A DNA stretch of 64,000 bases from contig CAVVWM010000011.1 of the NCBI GenBank assembly GCA_963751955.1, positions 725,001 to 789,000 on the forward strand, read 5' to 3'. Source of the DNA: JABDIY01 sp963751955 (GTDB lineage: Bacteria > Actinomycetota > Acidimicrobiia > Acidimicrobiales > SZUA-35). Under the pieces are notes generated by a model that saw only the letters and a program-made list of their open reading frames with translations, was not told where the DNA came from and did no database searches. The translations under genes and the position numbers were made by a program. This document shows positions 18,634-27,141 of the stretch, one piece after another (the first letter of the stretch is position 1; every line of letters starts with the position of its first letter).

Positions 18634-19238
18634 GAGCCCTTGTTGAGGACTTGGTGATCCCAGAGATCGAGCTGTTCGGAGTCGTTGCGGTCAGCGTCAT
18701 CGCCTCCGTACCAGACGTCAGAAAAGGCTGCGGTCGAGCTGGCAAAGGGATCGGTTCGGGCGGGATCGGCACGGAAGGAGCCCCGGAGCTCTGTCGGTGT
18801 TGCACCCGGTGAGTCCGGCAACTCTTCGTCGTCGATGAGACCAGCCACCGTTGCTCGATATCGGGCTTGAACGGCCTCTCTGTACAGTCCGACCCGGTCC
18901 GATTCCTCGGCCCTGGCCAGCCATTCGGCCCGAGACAGCCTGTTCTGGTGGGTTGTGATGGTCGCTTGTGTCGGGGGGCGACGAGCTGGTCCGAACCGCG
19001 GCAAGTAGCGCACGAGGAACAGGACGATCAGTCCGATCATCACAGCGAGAAGGATCCATCCAATTGCAACCCCGCCAAAGACGGTGTTGTCGGTGACGAT
19101 CGACAGAAGGTCATCGATCAGTTCGGTCACGCGGTTCCACGCCCGGTCGAGCAAACCTGGTTCATCAGCCCCGAACTTGTCCTGAGACAGCACCTCGTCG
19201 GCGCGCCGGCGGAGATCTTCGGGGAGCTCTTCAGCCAC
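18630..19238 (-). CDS. DUF4129 domain membrane protein
   Basis: About 202 residues from the GTG at 19238, which overlaps the previous stop (GTGGCTGA), a better start than the in-frame codon at 19289. One membrane helix (FGGVAIGWILLAVMIGLIVLFLV) separates an N-terminal helical part from a DUF4129-like tail, ARAEESDRVGLYREAVQAR YRATVAGLID. DUF4129 is the usual last module of MoxR/DUF58 clusters and resembles the C-terminal part of transglutaminase-like proteins. Confidence 0.78.
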   Translation of the reverse strand: MAEELPEDLRRRADEVLSQDKFGADEPGLLDRAWNRVTELIDDLLSIVTDNTVFGGVAIGWILLAVMIGLIVLFLVRYLPRFGPARRPPTQATITTHQNRLSRAEWLARAEESDRVGLYREAVQARYRATVAGLIDDEELPDSPGATPTELRGSFRADPARTDPFASSTAAFSDVWYGGDDADRNDSEQLDLWDHQVLNKGS

Positions 19239-20133
19239 GATCCGCCATCCTCGACAGAGATCGGTTGGGTGTCGAAATCGCCGAAACAACGTGCGGGCTC
19301 GAGCTGGCTGGGAACACCGTTTCGGCGGCCCGGTTCAGGTCCAGGCCTTCGGTCCGGAATCGAATGTCGTGATACATCAAGGTCATCGCTGCGCCGTTGA
19401 ACGGAGCCAGTAACGACGTTGACACGATGGAGGCCACCGAAATCAGCGGCCAGGCAACATCGGTACCTACCAGGAGCGCTATGCCCGAAGGAATCGAGGT
19501 AAGTGCGCTCGACACAACCCCACCGACAACTGCGCACGCAACGTAGAGACCCAGAAGTGGAGCGGTCCGCTTTCGCATGAGACTCCAGGCCCGCTTCAGT
19601 GTGGTGATCGGTCCGGTTTGTTCGATCGCAATGATGGGGCTCACCATGGTGAATGCCAGTGCCAAGGCCACGCCTGGGACTACGAGGAGGAGACCAAAGC
19701 CGATCGCCAACTTGGCCAGCACGAAGGTGACAACCCACACGGGGAGCGCTCGGACAGTGAATCGCATCACCTCTGAAATCGTGGGGTCACGCCCATCAGC
19801 CCAGCTGTTCACCAAGAAGGCGACGCTTACCCCGATCAGGGAAATCCTGAGCCAGTCGACCATGTAGGTGAAGAACGTCGTCGTGAAACTCGTCCCCTGG
19901 TTTGCGGCTTCTTGGAATAGATCGGGATCGTTCAAGGCACCTAGCAGGCCTCCCCCACCAAGGACTCCTCTGGCGTTCCAACCTTCCAAGATTGACATCG
20001 GAATCACAATCCACAACAGACTGATGAATATGACTCGGGGTCGATAACGAAGCGCAGCAAACGCGCCGTCGATGAGATCGATCACTCGGAGCGGACGATC
20101 CGTAACTGCCACGGCCTGCCGCTCCGCTTCCAC
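19231..20133 (-). CDS. Multi-pass membrane protein (YciC/glycerophosphodiesterase-membrane-domain type)
   Basis: 300 residues. N-terminal RPLRVIDLIDGAFAALRYRP followed by about six membrane helices, with GPITTLKRAWSLMRKR in the middle. This pattern is shared by YciC-like and GDPD membrane-domain proteins, often first in actinobacterial MoxR/DUF58 operons. The gene is the likely promoter-proximal member of the five-gene minus-strand operon down to 15046. No reaction can be assigned. Confidence 0.72.
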   Translation of the reverse strand: MEAERQAVAVTDRPLRVIDLIDGAFAALRYRPRVIFISLLWIVIPMSILEGWNARGVLGGGGLLGALNDPDLFQEAANQGTSFTTTFFTYMVDWLRISLIGVSVAFLVNSWADGRDPTISEVMRFTVRALPVWVVTFVLAKLAIGFGLLLVVPGVALALAFTMVSPIIAIEQTGPITTLKRAWSLMRKRTAPLLGLYVACAVVGGVVSSALTSIPSGIALLVGTDVAWPLISVASIVSTSLLAPFNGAAMTLMYHDIRFRTEGLDLNRAAETVFPASSSPHVVSAISTPNRSLSRMADRG

Positions 20134-20192
20134 TGCTCCAGTGTCGCCGCTGGAACATCGTCAGTGGCGGAGCCTTGTTACCGTTTGCAGTT

Positions 20193-20930
20193 GTGACAGC
20201 ACAGTCAAGCCGGTTTCCGTTCGGGTTCGGCCCCTCAACCTACGGCGCGAGCTTTGCTCAGGTGTACGACCGCTGGTATTCCGGCATCACTGATGCAGAA
20301 GCCACCGCCCGTTTCATGGCAGCCCGGTGTCCGAGTCCCAGCGTTCTGGAGCTGGGGGTTGGGACCGGGCGACTCGTCGATGCATTGCGAGCCGCCGGGC
20401 TCACCGTGATCGGCGTTGACAGTTCCACCGAAATGCTGGGCGCCGTTGCCGCCAACGCTGCGCTGATCGCAGGGGACATCTCAGCTCTCCCGGTTCGGGA
20501 ACGAGCTGGCATCGGTGGGGCACTCTGTGCCTTCAACACGCTCTTCAACCTTCCGACCGCGGAGCTCCAGCAGGAGGTGCTGATCCAAGCTGCCTCAGTT
20601 ATCGATGGACCCCTGGTCCTCGAAGCAGTAACCGGCGCAGCCCTCGCTGAGGCCGATAGCCAGTCGGTCGGTATTTCACGGATCGAAGCGGATTCAGTGG
20701 TGCTTGCCGCCACGGTGGTGGATCACAAGGCACAGACGATCACTGGCCAGCACGTGGACATCACCGAGGCTGGGATCACGTTGCGACCCTGGTATCTCAG
20801 GTGGAGTACACCGGCCGAACTTGATGCGATGGCGACGGCGGCGGGGCTAGAACTGGTCGAGCGTTTCGCCGATTGGAAAGAAACCCCTTTCGACGGATCC
20901 AGCGAAACTCATGTCTCGGTCTACCGCTAG
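20193..20930 (+). CDS. Class I SAM-dependent methyltransferase
   Basis: About 245 residues from the GTG at 20193 (a TTG at 20175 is another possible start). Motif I is VLELGVGTGRLVDAL, followed by GVDSSTEMLG (motif post I) and LIAGDISALPV. The middle GALCAFNTLFNLP and C-terminal WSTPAELDAMATAAGLELVERF agree with small-molecule methyltransferases. The substrate is unknown. The gene is divergent from the YciC-like gene and convergent with the rhomboid gene. Confidence 0.83.
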   Translation: MTAQSSRFPFGFGPSTYGASFAQVYDRWYSGITDAEATARFMAARCPSPSVLELGVGTGRLVDALRAAGLTVIGVDSSTEMLGAVAANAALIAGDISALPVRERAGIGGALCAFNTLFNLPTAELQQEVLIQAASVIDGPLVLEAVTGAALAEADSQSVGISRIEADSVVLAATVVDHKAQTITGQHVDITEAGITLRPWYLRWSTPAELDAMATAAGLELVERFADWKETPFDGSSETHVSVYR

Positions 20931-20940
20931 TGTCCCTGCG

Positions 20941-21774
20941 CTAGAGGATCGGAGAGAGCATGAGCTCAGCTCCGACGACACCGAGCACCCCAAATACCGC
21001 AACCGCGGCAAAGGCGACGGGGTCGGCCATGTTCTTGGGAAGGGTTCCCCTCTCGGGAAGCCAGACGAGCACAACAGCCATGAGCGCTCCGCCAAGCATC
21101 CCGCCGAGATGCCCCCAGAAAGAGATTCGGCCAAAACCTAGATCCACCACCGAGGTGAGGATCGGAAGTGCGAGGTTGAGGACTACTAGTCCGAACACCG
21201 GGCTCTGGCGAACATCGAAGCCCCGGATGCGGTAGATCGCTCCCATCGCGCCGGCGAGTCCCAGAACCGCTCCGGAGGCACCAATGGCACCGGAAGGCCA
21301 ATTGAAGAACGTGACTGCAGCCGAACCGCCGAGCATGCTGCCGAAGTAGATGAGTAGGAATTTGACCTTGCCGAAAGCCTTCTCCAGTTGCGGGCCGAGG
21401 ATCCACAGCAAATACATGTTGAAACCGATATGAAACAGGCTGGTGTGAAGGAAGCCGGATGTCACGAGCCGCCACCACTCACCCTGGGCAACGGTGAACC
21501 CCGAGACGTAACCGCGATCGGTGATCGTTGAGCTCTGTTGAACGAAGAAGGTGACAACGTTGAGGGCGATGAGCGTCAGGGTCGCCTGCGGTTGGAACTG
21601 GAGGTCGCTGGGGGTGTGGACCTGCTGCCCGGCTTCTGCCACACACACCGGACAGTGGAATCCCACCGACGCTGAACGCATGTCTTCGGTGCAGATGGGA
21701 CGGCCGCATCGCTGGCATCCAGTGGACGCCGGTCGATCCGGATGACGGTAGCAGCAAGTGGTTTCATCAATCAC
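20941..21774 (-). CDS. Rhomboid-family intramembrane serine protease with N-terminal zinc-binding region
   Basis: 277 residues from the GTG at 21774, preceded by AGGAAAGG at a good distance; a longer frame to 21828 lacks support. The first 50 residues carry C-x2-C and C-x2-C pairs (C20/C23 and C41/C44) with extra Cys and His, like a B-box-type zinc finger. The rhomboid core follows: HTSLFHIGFNMYLLWILG, the catalytic Ser167 in GASGAVLG and His222 in FWGHLGG. Seven membrane segments are likely. Substrate unknown. Confidence 0.9.
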   Translation of the reverse strand: MIDETTCCYRHPDRPASTGCQRCGRPICTEDMRSASVGFHCPVCVAEAGQQVHTPSDLQFQPQATLTLIALNVVTFFVQQSSTITDRGYVSGFTVAQGEWWRLVTSGFLHTSLFHIGFNMYLLWILGPQLEKAFGKVKFLLIYFGSMLGGSAAVTFFNWPSGAIGASGAVLGLAGAMGAIYRIRGFDVRQSPVFGLVVLNLALPILTSVVDLGFGRISFWGHLGGMLGGALMAVVLVWLPERGTLPKNMADPVAFAAVAVFGVLGVVGAELMLSPIL

Positions 21775-21883
21775 TGTGAGTGACCTTTCCTTTGACTGGC
21801 TGGCTGTAAAACCGCCGATTTGGGCCACGTCGTGGTAGACAGACCGTGGGCTGCGGGCGACAACCAGCTTCTAGGAGCAAATA

Positions 21884-22270
21884 ATGATTCAAGAATTCAA
21901 GGACTTCATCAACAAGGGTGGCGTGTTCGAAGCTGCGGTCGGCCTGATCATGGCGCTGGCCTTCAAACCAGTGGTCGACAGCCTCGTAGCAGACGTGATC
22001 ATGCCGATCGTCGGAGCGATCTTCGGACAACCGGACTTCAGCGGCCTCAAGATCGGGCTCGGAGTCGAGGAAACCCTCGAGGACGGGACCGTTCAGGAAG
22101 CGGCGATCAACTACGGCATGTTCATCAACACGATCGTCAGCTTCGTGATCATCGGATTCGTGTTGTTCATGATGGTCAAGCTTTACAACCGTGCTACCGC
22201 CGAGCCCGAAGCGGCCGGTCCTTCCGAGATCGATCTCCTCACAGAGATCCGGGATGGACTGAAGAGTTAA
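21884..22270 (+). CDS. mscL: Large-conductance mechanosensitive channel (MscL)
   Basis: 128 residues. The amphipathic N-terminus IQEFKDFINKGGVFEAAVGL is followed by TM1 (IMALAFKPVVDSLVADVIMP), a periplasmic loop, TM2 (MFINTIVSFVIIGFVLFMMV) and a charged C-terminal bundle. It is an emergency osmotic release valve of the inner membrane. A clear AGGAG lies 7 bp upstream of the ATG. A strong hairpin follows the gene. Confidence 0.96.
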   Translation: MIQEFKDFINKGGVFEAAVGLIMALAFKPVVDSLVADVIMPIVGAIFGQPDFSGLKIGLGVEETLEDGTVQEAAINYGMFINTIVSFVIIGFVLFMMVKLYNRATAEPEAAGPSEIDLLTEIRDGLKS

Positions 22271-22314
22271 CACCGCGCACCCTCCATCGGAGGGCCAAAA
22301 TTTGTGTGCGCACG

Positions 22315-22336
22315 CGGCCCCGCCAAAGCGGGGCCG
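22315..22336 (+). terminator. GC-rich hairpin downstream of mscL
   Basis: Perfect 9-bp stem CGGCCCCGC/GCGGGGCCG with loop CAAA, 45 bp after the mscL stop. The following bases are not a T-run, so termination may be weak or factor-assisted. Confidence 0.65.
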
Positions 22337-22374
22337 TTGTGCGTACAAGATCTGGTTGTGCGTACAAGATCTGG
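22337..22374. repeat. Two perfect tandem copies of a 19-bp unit
   Basis: TTGTGCGTACAAGATCTGG occurs at 22337-22355 and 22356-22374, followed by TTGTG. It starts immediately after the mscL hairpin. It contains the partial palindrome TTGTGCGTACAA. Most likely a slippage duplication; it also shortens the gap to the convergent NifU gene. Confidence 0.9.
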
Positions 22375-22392
22375 TTGTGAATAGTCCGACCA

Positions 22393-22788
22393 CTACAGGC
22401 TGACGATCGTGCCTTCTTGAGCTGGGGAGAGAGAGTCACCGACGTGCTGAACCGCCGTAACACGCTCGACCCGCTTTTGGAGGACTCGCTCGATCCCATC
22501 CTTCAGGGTCGCTGTCGACGCAGGGCAGGTGACGCACGCCCCGGTGAGCTCCACCGACACGATCCCGGTCTCGAGATCAGCATCTCTCGAGAATATGTCA
22601 CGTTCGTCGGCCTGGATTGCCGGCCGCATGATGTCGACAACCGTCAGAACCGCCTCGCGGTCAATGGTAGCGACGCCACCTTCTGAGGTTTCGCTCGCAC
22701 TGGCTGGGACAGGTGAGGTCTTTACTCCGGGCATGACAGGATTCTCCGCTAGGGGCTCGCCCCACATAACGCCGGGGTGGTCAGTCAT
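22393..22788 (-). CDS. NifU-like Fe-S scaffold/carrier protein
   Basis: 131 residues from the ATG at 22788 (MTDHPGVMWGEP). The C-terminal half is a NifU C-terminal domain: DADLETGIVSVELTGACVTC, then the CVTCPAS motif with C-x2-C that holds a Fe-S cluster, ATLKDGIERVLQKRV. Proteins of this kind carry Fe-S clusters to targets. The longer frame to 22962 has no support. It is convergent with mscL. Confidence 0.88.
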   Translation of the reverse strand: MTDHPGVMWGEPLAENPVMPGVKTSPVPASASETSEGGVATIDREAVLTVVDIMRPAIQADERDIFSRDADLETGIVSVELTGACVTCPASTATLKDGIERVLQKRVERVTAVQHVGDSLSPAQEGTIVSL

Positions 22789-22818
22789 GTTCCAAGGTAC
22801 CGACCTACGCTGAGACGT

Positions 22819-23004
22819 GTGGTGTCGAGCGTTACGCTTTTTGCTCATGAAGGAGGCTGGGATGAGGCCCTCCTCGTGGTTGGCCCGCTGGTGATCATCG
22901 GCGGTTTGCTCCAACTCGCCAACCGACGACTCAAGAAGCGGCTGGCGGAATTGGAAACCCAAACAGACACAGCGTCAGCCGAGCCAACACCAGATTCGCA
23001 GTGA
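22819..23004 (+). CDS. Small single-pass membrane protein
   Basis: 61 residues from GTG 22819 (or 22822). One membrane helix (EALLVVGPLVIIGGLLQLAN) is followed by the basic stop-transfer RRLKKRLAELE and a polar tail. It is divergent from the NifU gene and ends 10 bp before the MFS gene, so it may be cotranscribed with it. No family recognised. Confidence 0.6.
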   Translation: MVSSVTLFAHEGGWDEALLVVGPLVIIGGLLQLANRRLKKRLAELETQTDTASAEPTPDSQ

Positions 23005-23014
23005 TCGACAGCTC

Positions 23015-24586
23015 GTGCCCACAAGCAAACTGAAACTCGAGCTCCCGCTGGCCCAAGCTGAGCAGCTCCTGCGACCCCGGACCGACATCCTCGTGGAGAT
23101 TTCGGCCAAAGCACAGCTCAATCAGACCGCTGTTGAATACGTTCAGCACGCCGGTCCGTTCAAATCGTACAGACGCGAAGCGAGTCTGGTTCCCAACGGC
23201 GACGGTTCGGTCACCTACTACGAAACCACCTCGTACCGAACTGCGATCGCGTTCTGGGGTCGCGCCGTGGACCTCCTCATGCGGACGGCCGTACGGGACC
23301 TCGACCGCTCCTCCCGCCACCGATGGTGGTGGCCCGATCAGATCGTCACCTCCCACACCACCACGATCATCTCTCTGCTCTCCCTCCTAGGGATGATCGG
23401 TGCCTACATCGGTGTGAACATTGGCCAAACGATCACCTTCGCAAGCCAAGAATTCGGATCTACCGACACCGAGCAAGCAAATGCACTGGCAGCCACAAGA
23501 GTCGGTGTGATCATCACCACCCTGATCATTTGGCGAGCAGATCGGATCGGCCGAAAACCGCTGCTGGTGGCTTTCGCCTTGGGCGCCACCGTCTTCACGG
23601 TCGCCGGCGCGTTCTCAACGTCTCTCCTTTTCCTCACAGTGACCCAGGCCATCGCCCGTGGTTTTGCCACCGGTCTCCTCACCTTGGTAACACTGGCTGC
23701 CACCGAAGAGATCCCCCGCACGATGCGGGCGTTCATACTGTCGATCCTCACCCTCTGCGGAGCTTTGGGTGCTGGTGCGGTGCTGTGGTTCCTTCCCCTC
23801 GCCGACATCAACGAACGAGGCTGGCGGCTCGTCTACCTGATACCACTCCTGTTCCTCCCGGTGATCGTGTGGATCTGGCGGGTGATGCCCGAAACTCGAC
23901 GCTTCACCGCAGCCGACCTGGTCCATTCCCCCGGGTTCTCCTCGGTCAACCTGCGGTGGTTTGTTTTGATCGTGTTCATCTACTCAGCGGTCAGCGTGTT
24001 CGGAGCGCCGGCCGGTCAACTCCAGAACGAATATTTGCGAGACGACCTCGGATTCAGCGGTGGTGACATCAGTCTTTTCCGGATCCTGATTACCACTCCC
24101 GCCGGATTTGTCATCCTGCTAGCGGGCTGGGTCGCTGACCGACGCGGTCGCCGCACGATCGCCGCCGTGAGTTTGGCGATCGGATCGGTCATGGCAGCGG
24201 TGTTCTTCAGGGTGGAAGGAGTCGCCCTGTGGATGACAGCCGGTGTCTCCGCTTGGCTCGGGGGCGCCGCATTCCCAGTCATCCGTGCCTATCAAACCGA
24301 GCTCTTCCCGACACGATCGCGAGCCTTGGTTGGAGGCTGGCTCGATCTCCTCAGCGTGGCTGGATCGGCGATCGGGTTGCTGATTGCCGGGCAGCTGATC
24401 AAAGGTGACAGACCGATTGGCGAGGCGCTGCTGTATCTGCTGCCGCTGCCTCTGCTTGTTGCACTGCTGATTCCGTTTCTGTTGCCTCCTACGGCTGGGG
24501 TCGAATTGGAGGAGTTGAATCCAACCGACCCCTTGCTTTCCGATGCAGCGAGCGCGCCCGAACCCGAACCCGGTGTCACACAGTGA
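23015..24586 (+). CDS. MFS transporter with an N-terminal SRPBCC-like extension
   Basis: 523 residues starting at a GTG. About 105 soluble residues come first. Their second half (VEYVQHAGPFKSYRREASLV...GDGSVTYYETTSYR) looks like a partial SRPBCC/START fold. Then twelve membrane helices follow, with the MFS loop RADRIGRKPLL between helices 2 and 3 and its repeat GWVADRRGRRTIA in the second half. PETRRF closes the first half, as in sugar-porter-like members. Substrate unknown. Confidence 0.8.
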   Translation: MPTSKLKLELPLAQAEQLLRPRTDILVEISAKAQLNQTAVEYVQHAGPFKSYRREASLVPNGDGSVTYYETTSYRTAIAFWGRAVDLLMRTAVRDLDRSSRHRWWWPDQIVTSHTTTIISLLSLLGMIGAYIGVNIGQTITFASQEFGSTDTEQANALAATRVGVIITTLIIWRADRIGRKPLLVAFALGATVFTVAGAFSTSLLFLTVTQAIARGFATGLLTLVTLAATEEIPRTMRAFILSILTLCGALGAGAVLWFLPLADINERGWRLVYLIPLLFLPVIVWIWRVMPETRRFTAADLVHSPGFSSVNLRWFVLIVFIYSAVSVFGAPAGQLQNEYLRDDLGFSGGDISLFRILITTPAGFVILLAGWVADRRGRRTIAAVSLAIGSVMAAVFFRVEGVALWMTAGVSAWLGGAAFPVIRAYQTELFPTRSRALVGGWLDLLSVAGSAIGLLIAGQLIKGDRPIGEALLYLLPLPLLVALLIPFLLPPTAGVELEELNPTDPLLSDAASAPEPEPGVTQ

Positions 24587-24611
24587 ATGCACGGGTTGTA
24601 CCGTCGACGCG

Positions 24612-25305
24612 GTGATCGTCGCCGAATTGGAGATCTACCACTCGCGGCCCATCGCACCAACGCGACGGGTTGCGCTGGGTCAGCGCAACCTCCCCGTCGA
24701 CCCCGCCCCGGGGGCCGGAGGCCTTCTGCTCGCTGGAATCGTTGGCGAAATGGCATCCGAGGTGCCGCCTGACCTGCGAGAACACCTGTACCTCCTGCTC
24801 GAAGACCTCGCTGCAGGCCGACGAATCCCCCAACCTCGAGTGCGTCACCGCTTCCAGGTCGACACCGTCGGCCTGCTGCGCAGCAGTCATCGGCTGGTCG
24901 CACTGCCTGGCGGACTGAGCTTTCGAGTTCGAAGGCGAGCGCGGACTTCCGGTGCAGCATGCCCTGGGAGCGGTGTACGCAGCCGGACAGCTTCCAGCTG
25001 CTGTAAAGGACCCCGTCTTTGAGTCCCTTCGCACAGCGCTGGTGTGGGGCCAGCCGGTCGATGAACGATTCATCTCATCGATAATGGGCGGGCGGGCGAG
25101 TTCGCTACATGATCTACGAGCATGGAATGACCCGGTGAGCTGGGCCCTGGAAACGCTGGGACTGGAGCCCGGGTGGAATCGCCGCAGCGTGCTGAAGCGA
25201 TACCGAGTACTACTCCGTGATGCCCACCCCGACCATGGCGCTGAAGAAATGAAGGCGGCAGCACGCATCGCTGAACTCGGGCAAGCCCGCGACATTCTGC
25301 TGTAG
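24612..25305 (+). CDS. J-domain protein, apparent frameshift
   Basis: Reading from GTG 24612 (VIVAELEIYHSRPIAP...) the frame breaks at 24921-24923, where three T are read and two are expected. The next frame continues FEFEGERGLPVQHALGAVYA and runs to a stop at 25305. The C-terminal 70 residues are a J-domain: LETLGLEPGWNRRSVLKRYR, then HPDHG (the HPD DnaK-stimulating motif) and AAARIAELGQARDILL. It probably recruits DnaK for an unknown client. Confidence 0.72.
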
Positions 25306-25366
25306 TCGCCTGCAGCCCTGCGCTAGAGGGGTCTGACCCTTCCCGAAGGCACCGAAGGTGGAGACC

Positions 25367-25936
25367 TCAGATCCCTTTGAGCCATTCGCTGACCGCTGGG
25401 ACGATCTCGTCTTCTCTTGCCTTGGGGTCATGCCCCGAGCGAGGGCCGGTCAACCAGACCTCGGTGACATCTCCAGGGATCGTTGCGAGGTGGGGAGCGA
25501 ACTCATCGGGTTTGCCGAACGGGTCGCGGTCACCCTGAATCAGTAGTACCGGCAGGTCTAAATCTCTGAGGTGTTCCACGCGGCAGCTTGTCGGGCTTGC
25601 CTGGCGGGTGGAGCGGGTAGCTCAGGAGCACGAGACCGCCAACCTCGAGCCCTTCCGCGATCGCAATGCTGGCCGCCCTGCCACCCATGCTGCGGCCACC
25701 GACTGCGATCTCATCGACCTCGACGTCCCACTTCGAAACCGCAGAAGCCACGGCCGCGTTCACGGCGACGATCAGTTTGGGCATCCGATCGGGCGGTCGT
25801 CGACCTGGTCCTTTCTGGCGATACGGAAATTGACCCTGTCCACCGAAATGTCCAGGCGTTCCTCCAACGCCAGGAACAGCGGGTGCTCTCGATCTCCCCC
25901 TGCACCGTGGAACAGGATCAGTCCCTTGATCGCCAT
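25367..25936 (-). CDS. Alpha/beta hydrolase (KANL3/Tex30, dienelactone-hydrolase-like), two apparent frameshifts
   Basis: The ATG at 25936 overlaps the ppk2 stop (TGATG). The protein starts MAIKGLILFHGAGGDREHP. It changes frame at 25791-25793 (one C lost on the coding strand) to RMPKLIVAVN, continues through VGGRSMGGRAAS (nucleophile Ser), and changes again near 25582-25586 (one C gained) to RVEHLRDLDLPVLLIQGDRD (catalytic Asp) and GPRSGHDPK (catalytic His). About 189 residues in total. All three triad elements are present once the frame is restored, so the breaks look technical. Confidence 0.75.
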
Positions 25937-26745
25937 CAGTCGGGGATGACCATCTCGGTGATGTCGGGCGGAGCCGGCGGGTACTCCATGTCCAGTCTCT
26001 CGAGCGTCTGCACCAGGATCTCGGAGATGGCGAGATTTCGGTACCACTTGCGGTTCGCCGGCACTACGTACCAAGGCGCATCGTTGGTGCTGGTCTTCAT
26101 CAGGGCGTCCTCGAACGCCTCCAAGTAGTCGTTCCACTTCTCACGATGAATTAGATCGCCGCTGTCGAATTTCCAGTTCTTGTGGGGCTTGTCCAACCGG
26201 TCCTGCAAACGTTCGCGCTGTTCGTCCTTGCTTATGTGCAGCATCACCTTGATGATCGTCGTACCCTCGTCGGCTAGCATCTGTTCGAAATTGGCGATGT
26301 GGTCATAGCGCCTCGACCAGACGGATTTTGGTGCAAGATCCATCACCCTCACGATCAACACATCTTCGTAGTGGCTGCGGTTGAACACGACCATCTCCCC
26401 CTTGCTGGGCGCCTGGGCGTGGATTCGCCAGAGGTAGTCGTGAGCGAGTTCCTGCTTCGACGGTGCCTTGAAGGAAGCGACTCGGACACCGGCGGGATTC
26501 ACCCCGTCGAGGACGTGCCGTATCGTCCCGTCCTTGCCGCCGGCATCCATGGCCTGGAGCACAAACAGCACTTTGTGTTTGCCTTCGGCATACAGAAGCT
26601 CCTGCAGTTCCTCCAGCCGTGTGTTCAGCTCCGCGGTTCGGGCCTCGGCCTCAGCCCGATCGCCGTCCCACTCGATCGTTTCCTGAGGATCGATCTCATC
26701 GAACTTGACTTTGCCGTCCACCCGCAGCTTCTCAATATCGAACAT
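25936..26745 (-). CDS. ppk2: Polyphosphate kinase 2 family protein
   Basis: 269 residues from the ATG at 26745. The PPK2 core shows Walker A DAGGKDG (67-73), NPAGVRVASFKAPSKQELAH, VFNRSHYEDVLIVRV (Walker B region) and KFDSGDLIHREKW. These enzymes transfer phosphate between polyphosphate and nucleotides. The class (AMP, ADP or both as acceptor) cannot be fixed from reading alone. It is coupled to the downstream hydrolase gene. Confidence 0.9.
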   Translation of the reverse strand: MFDIEKLRVDGKVKFDEIDPQETIEWDGDRAEAEARTAELNTRLEELQELLYAEGKHKVLFVLQAMDAGGKDGTIRHVLDGVNPAGVRVASFKAPSKQELAHDYLWRIHAQAPSKGEMVVFNRSHYEDVLIVRVMDLAPKSVWSRRYDHIANFEQMLADEGTTIIKVMLHISKDEQRERLQDRLDKPHKNWKFDSGDLIHREKWNDYLEAFEDALMKTSTNDAPWYVVPANRKWYRNLAISEILVQTLERLDMEYPPAPPDITEMVIPD

Positions 26746-26814
26746 GCAGGCCACCGTAGTGGCGCACGATCCACCCCCGCGACGACCTCCCGCCATGAAG
26801 TGCCAGCGGGACCG

Positions 26815-27132
26815 CTACATCTTGAGTTCGACGTCAAACTCCAGCAGAGTGGAGCCCATACTCATGGGCCGGGGCGCTTGTTGGCCCTCGCTGGGCTGGG
26901 CGTGTGCGTTCCGGGCTCCGTCACCGTCTCGCCAAGCATCGTAGGAGTCCTGGTCAGCCCAACGGGTGTACACGAACCAGCGTGTCTCGATGTCACCGGT
27001 GGGGCGGAGCAGCTCGAAGCCCTCAAATCCATCAACGTCTTTGAGCCCTTCCATTCGGGCTGCGAAGCGCGTCACGATCTCCTCACCCGCCTGGGGCGGG
27101 ATTTCTAGCGCATTGATCTTCACCAGAGTCAT
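26815..27132 (-). CDS. Antibiotic-biosynthesis-monooxygenase (ABM/IsdG-like) domain protein
   Basis: 105 residues with one ABM ferredoxin-like fold: VKINALEIPPQAGEEIVTRF, then GFEGFELLRPTGDIETRWFV and W-x-D-x-x-S-Y-x-A-W-R. In actinobacteria similar proteins degrade haem (MhuD). Here the pattern NAHAQPSEGQ at the position of the haem His is not decisive, so haem oxygenase activity is only a possibility. It lies 9 bp downstream of the flavin oxidoreductase gene, same strand. Confidence 0.75.
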   Translation of the reverse strand: MTLVKINALEIPPQAGEEIVTRFAARMEGLKDVDGFEGFELLRPTGDIETRWFVYTRWADQDSYDAWRDGDGARNAHAQPSEGQQAPRPMSMGSTLLEFDVELKM

Positions 27133-27141
27133 GGCAACTGT

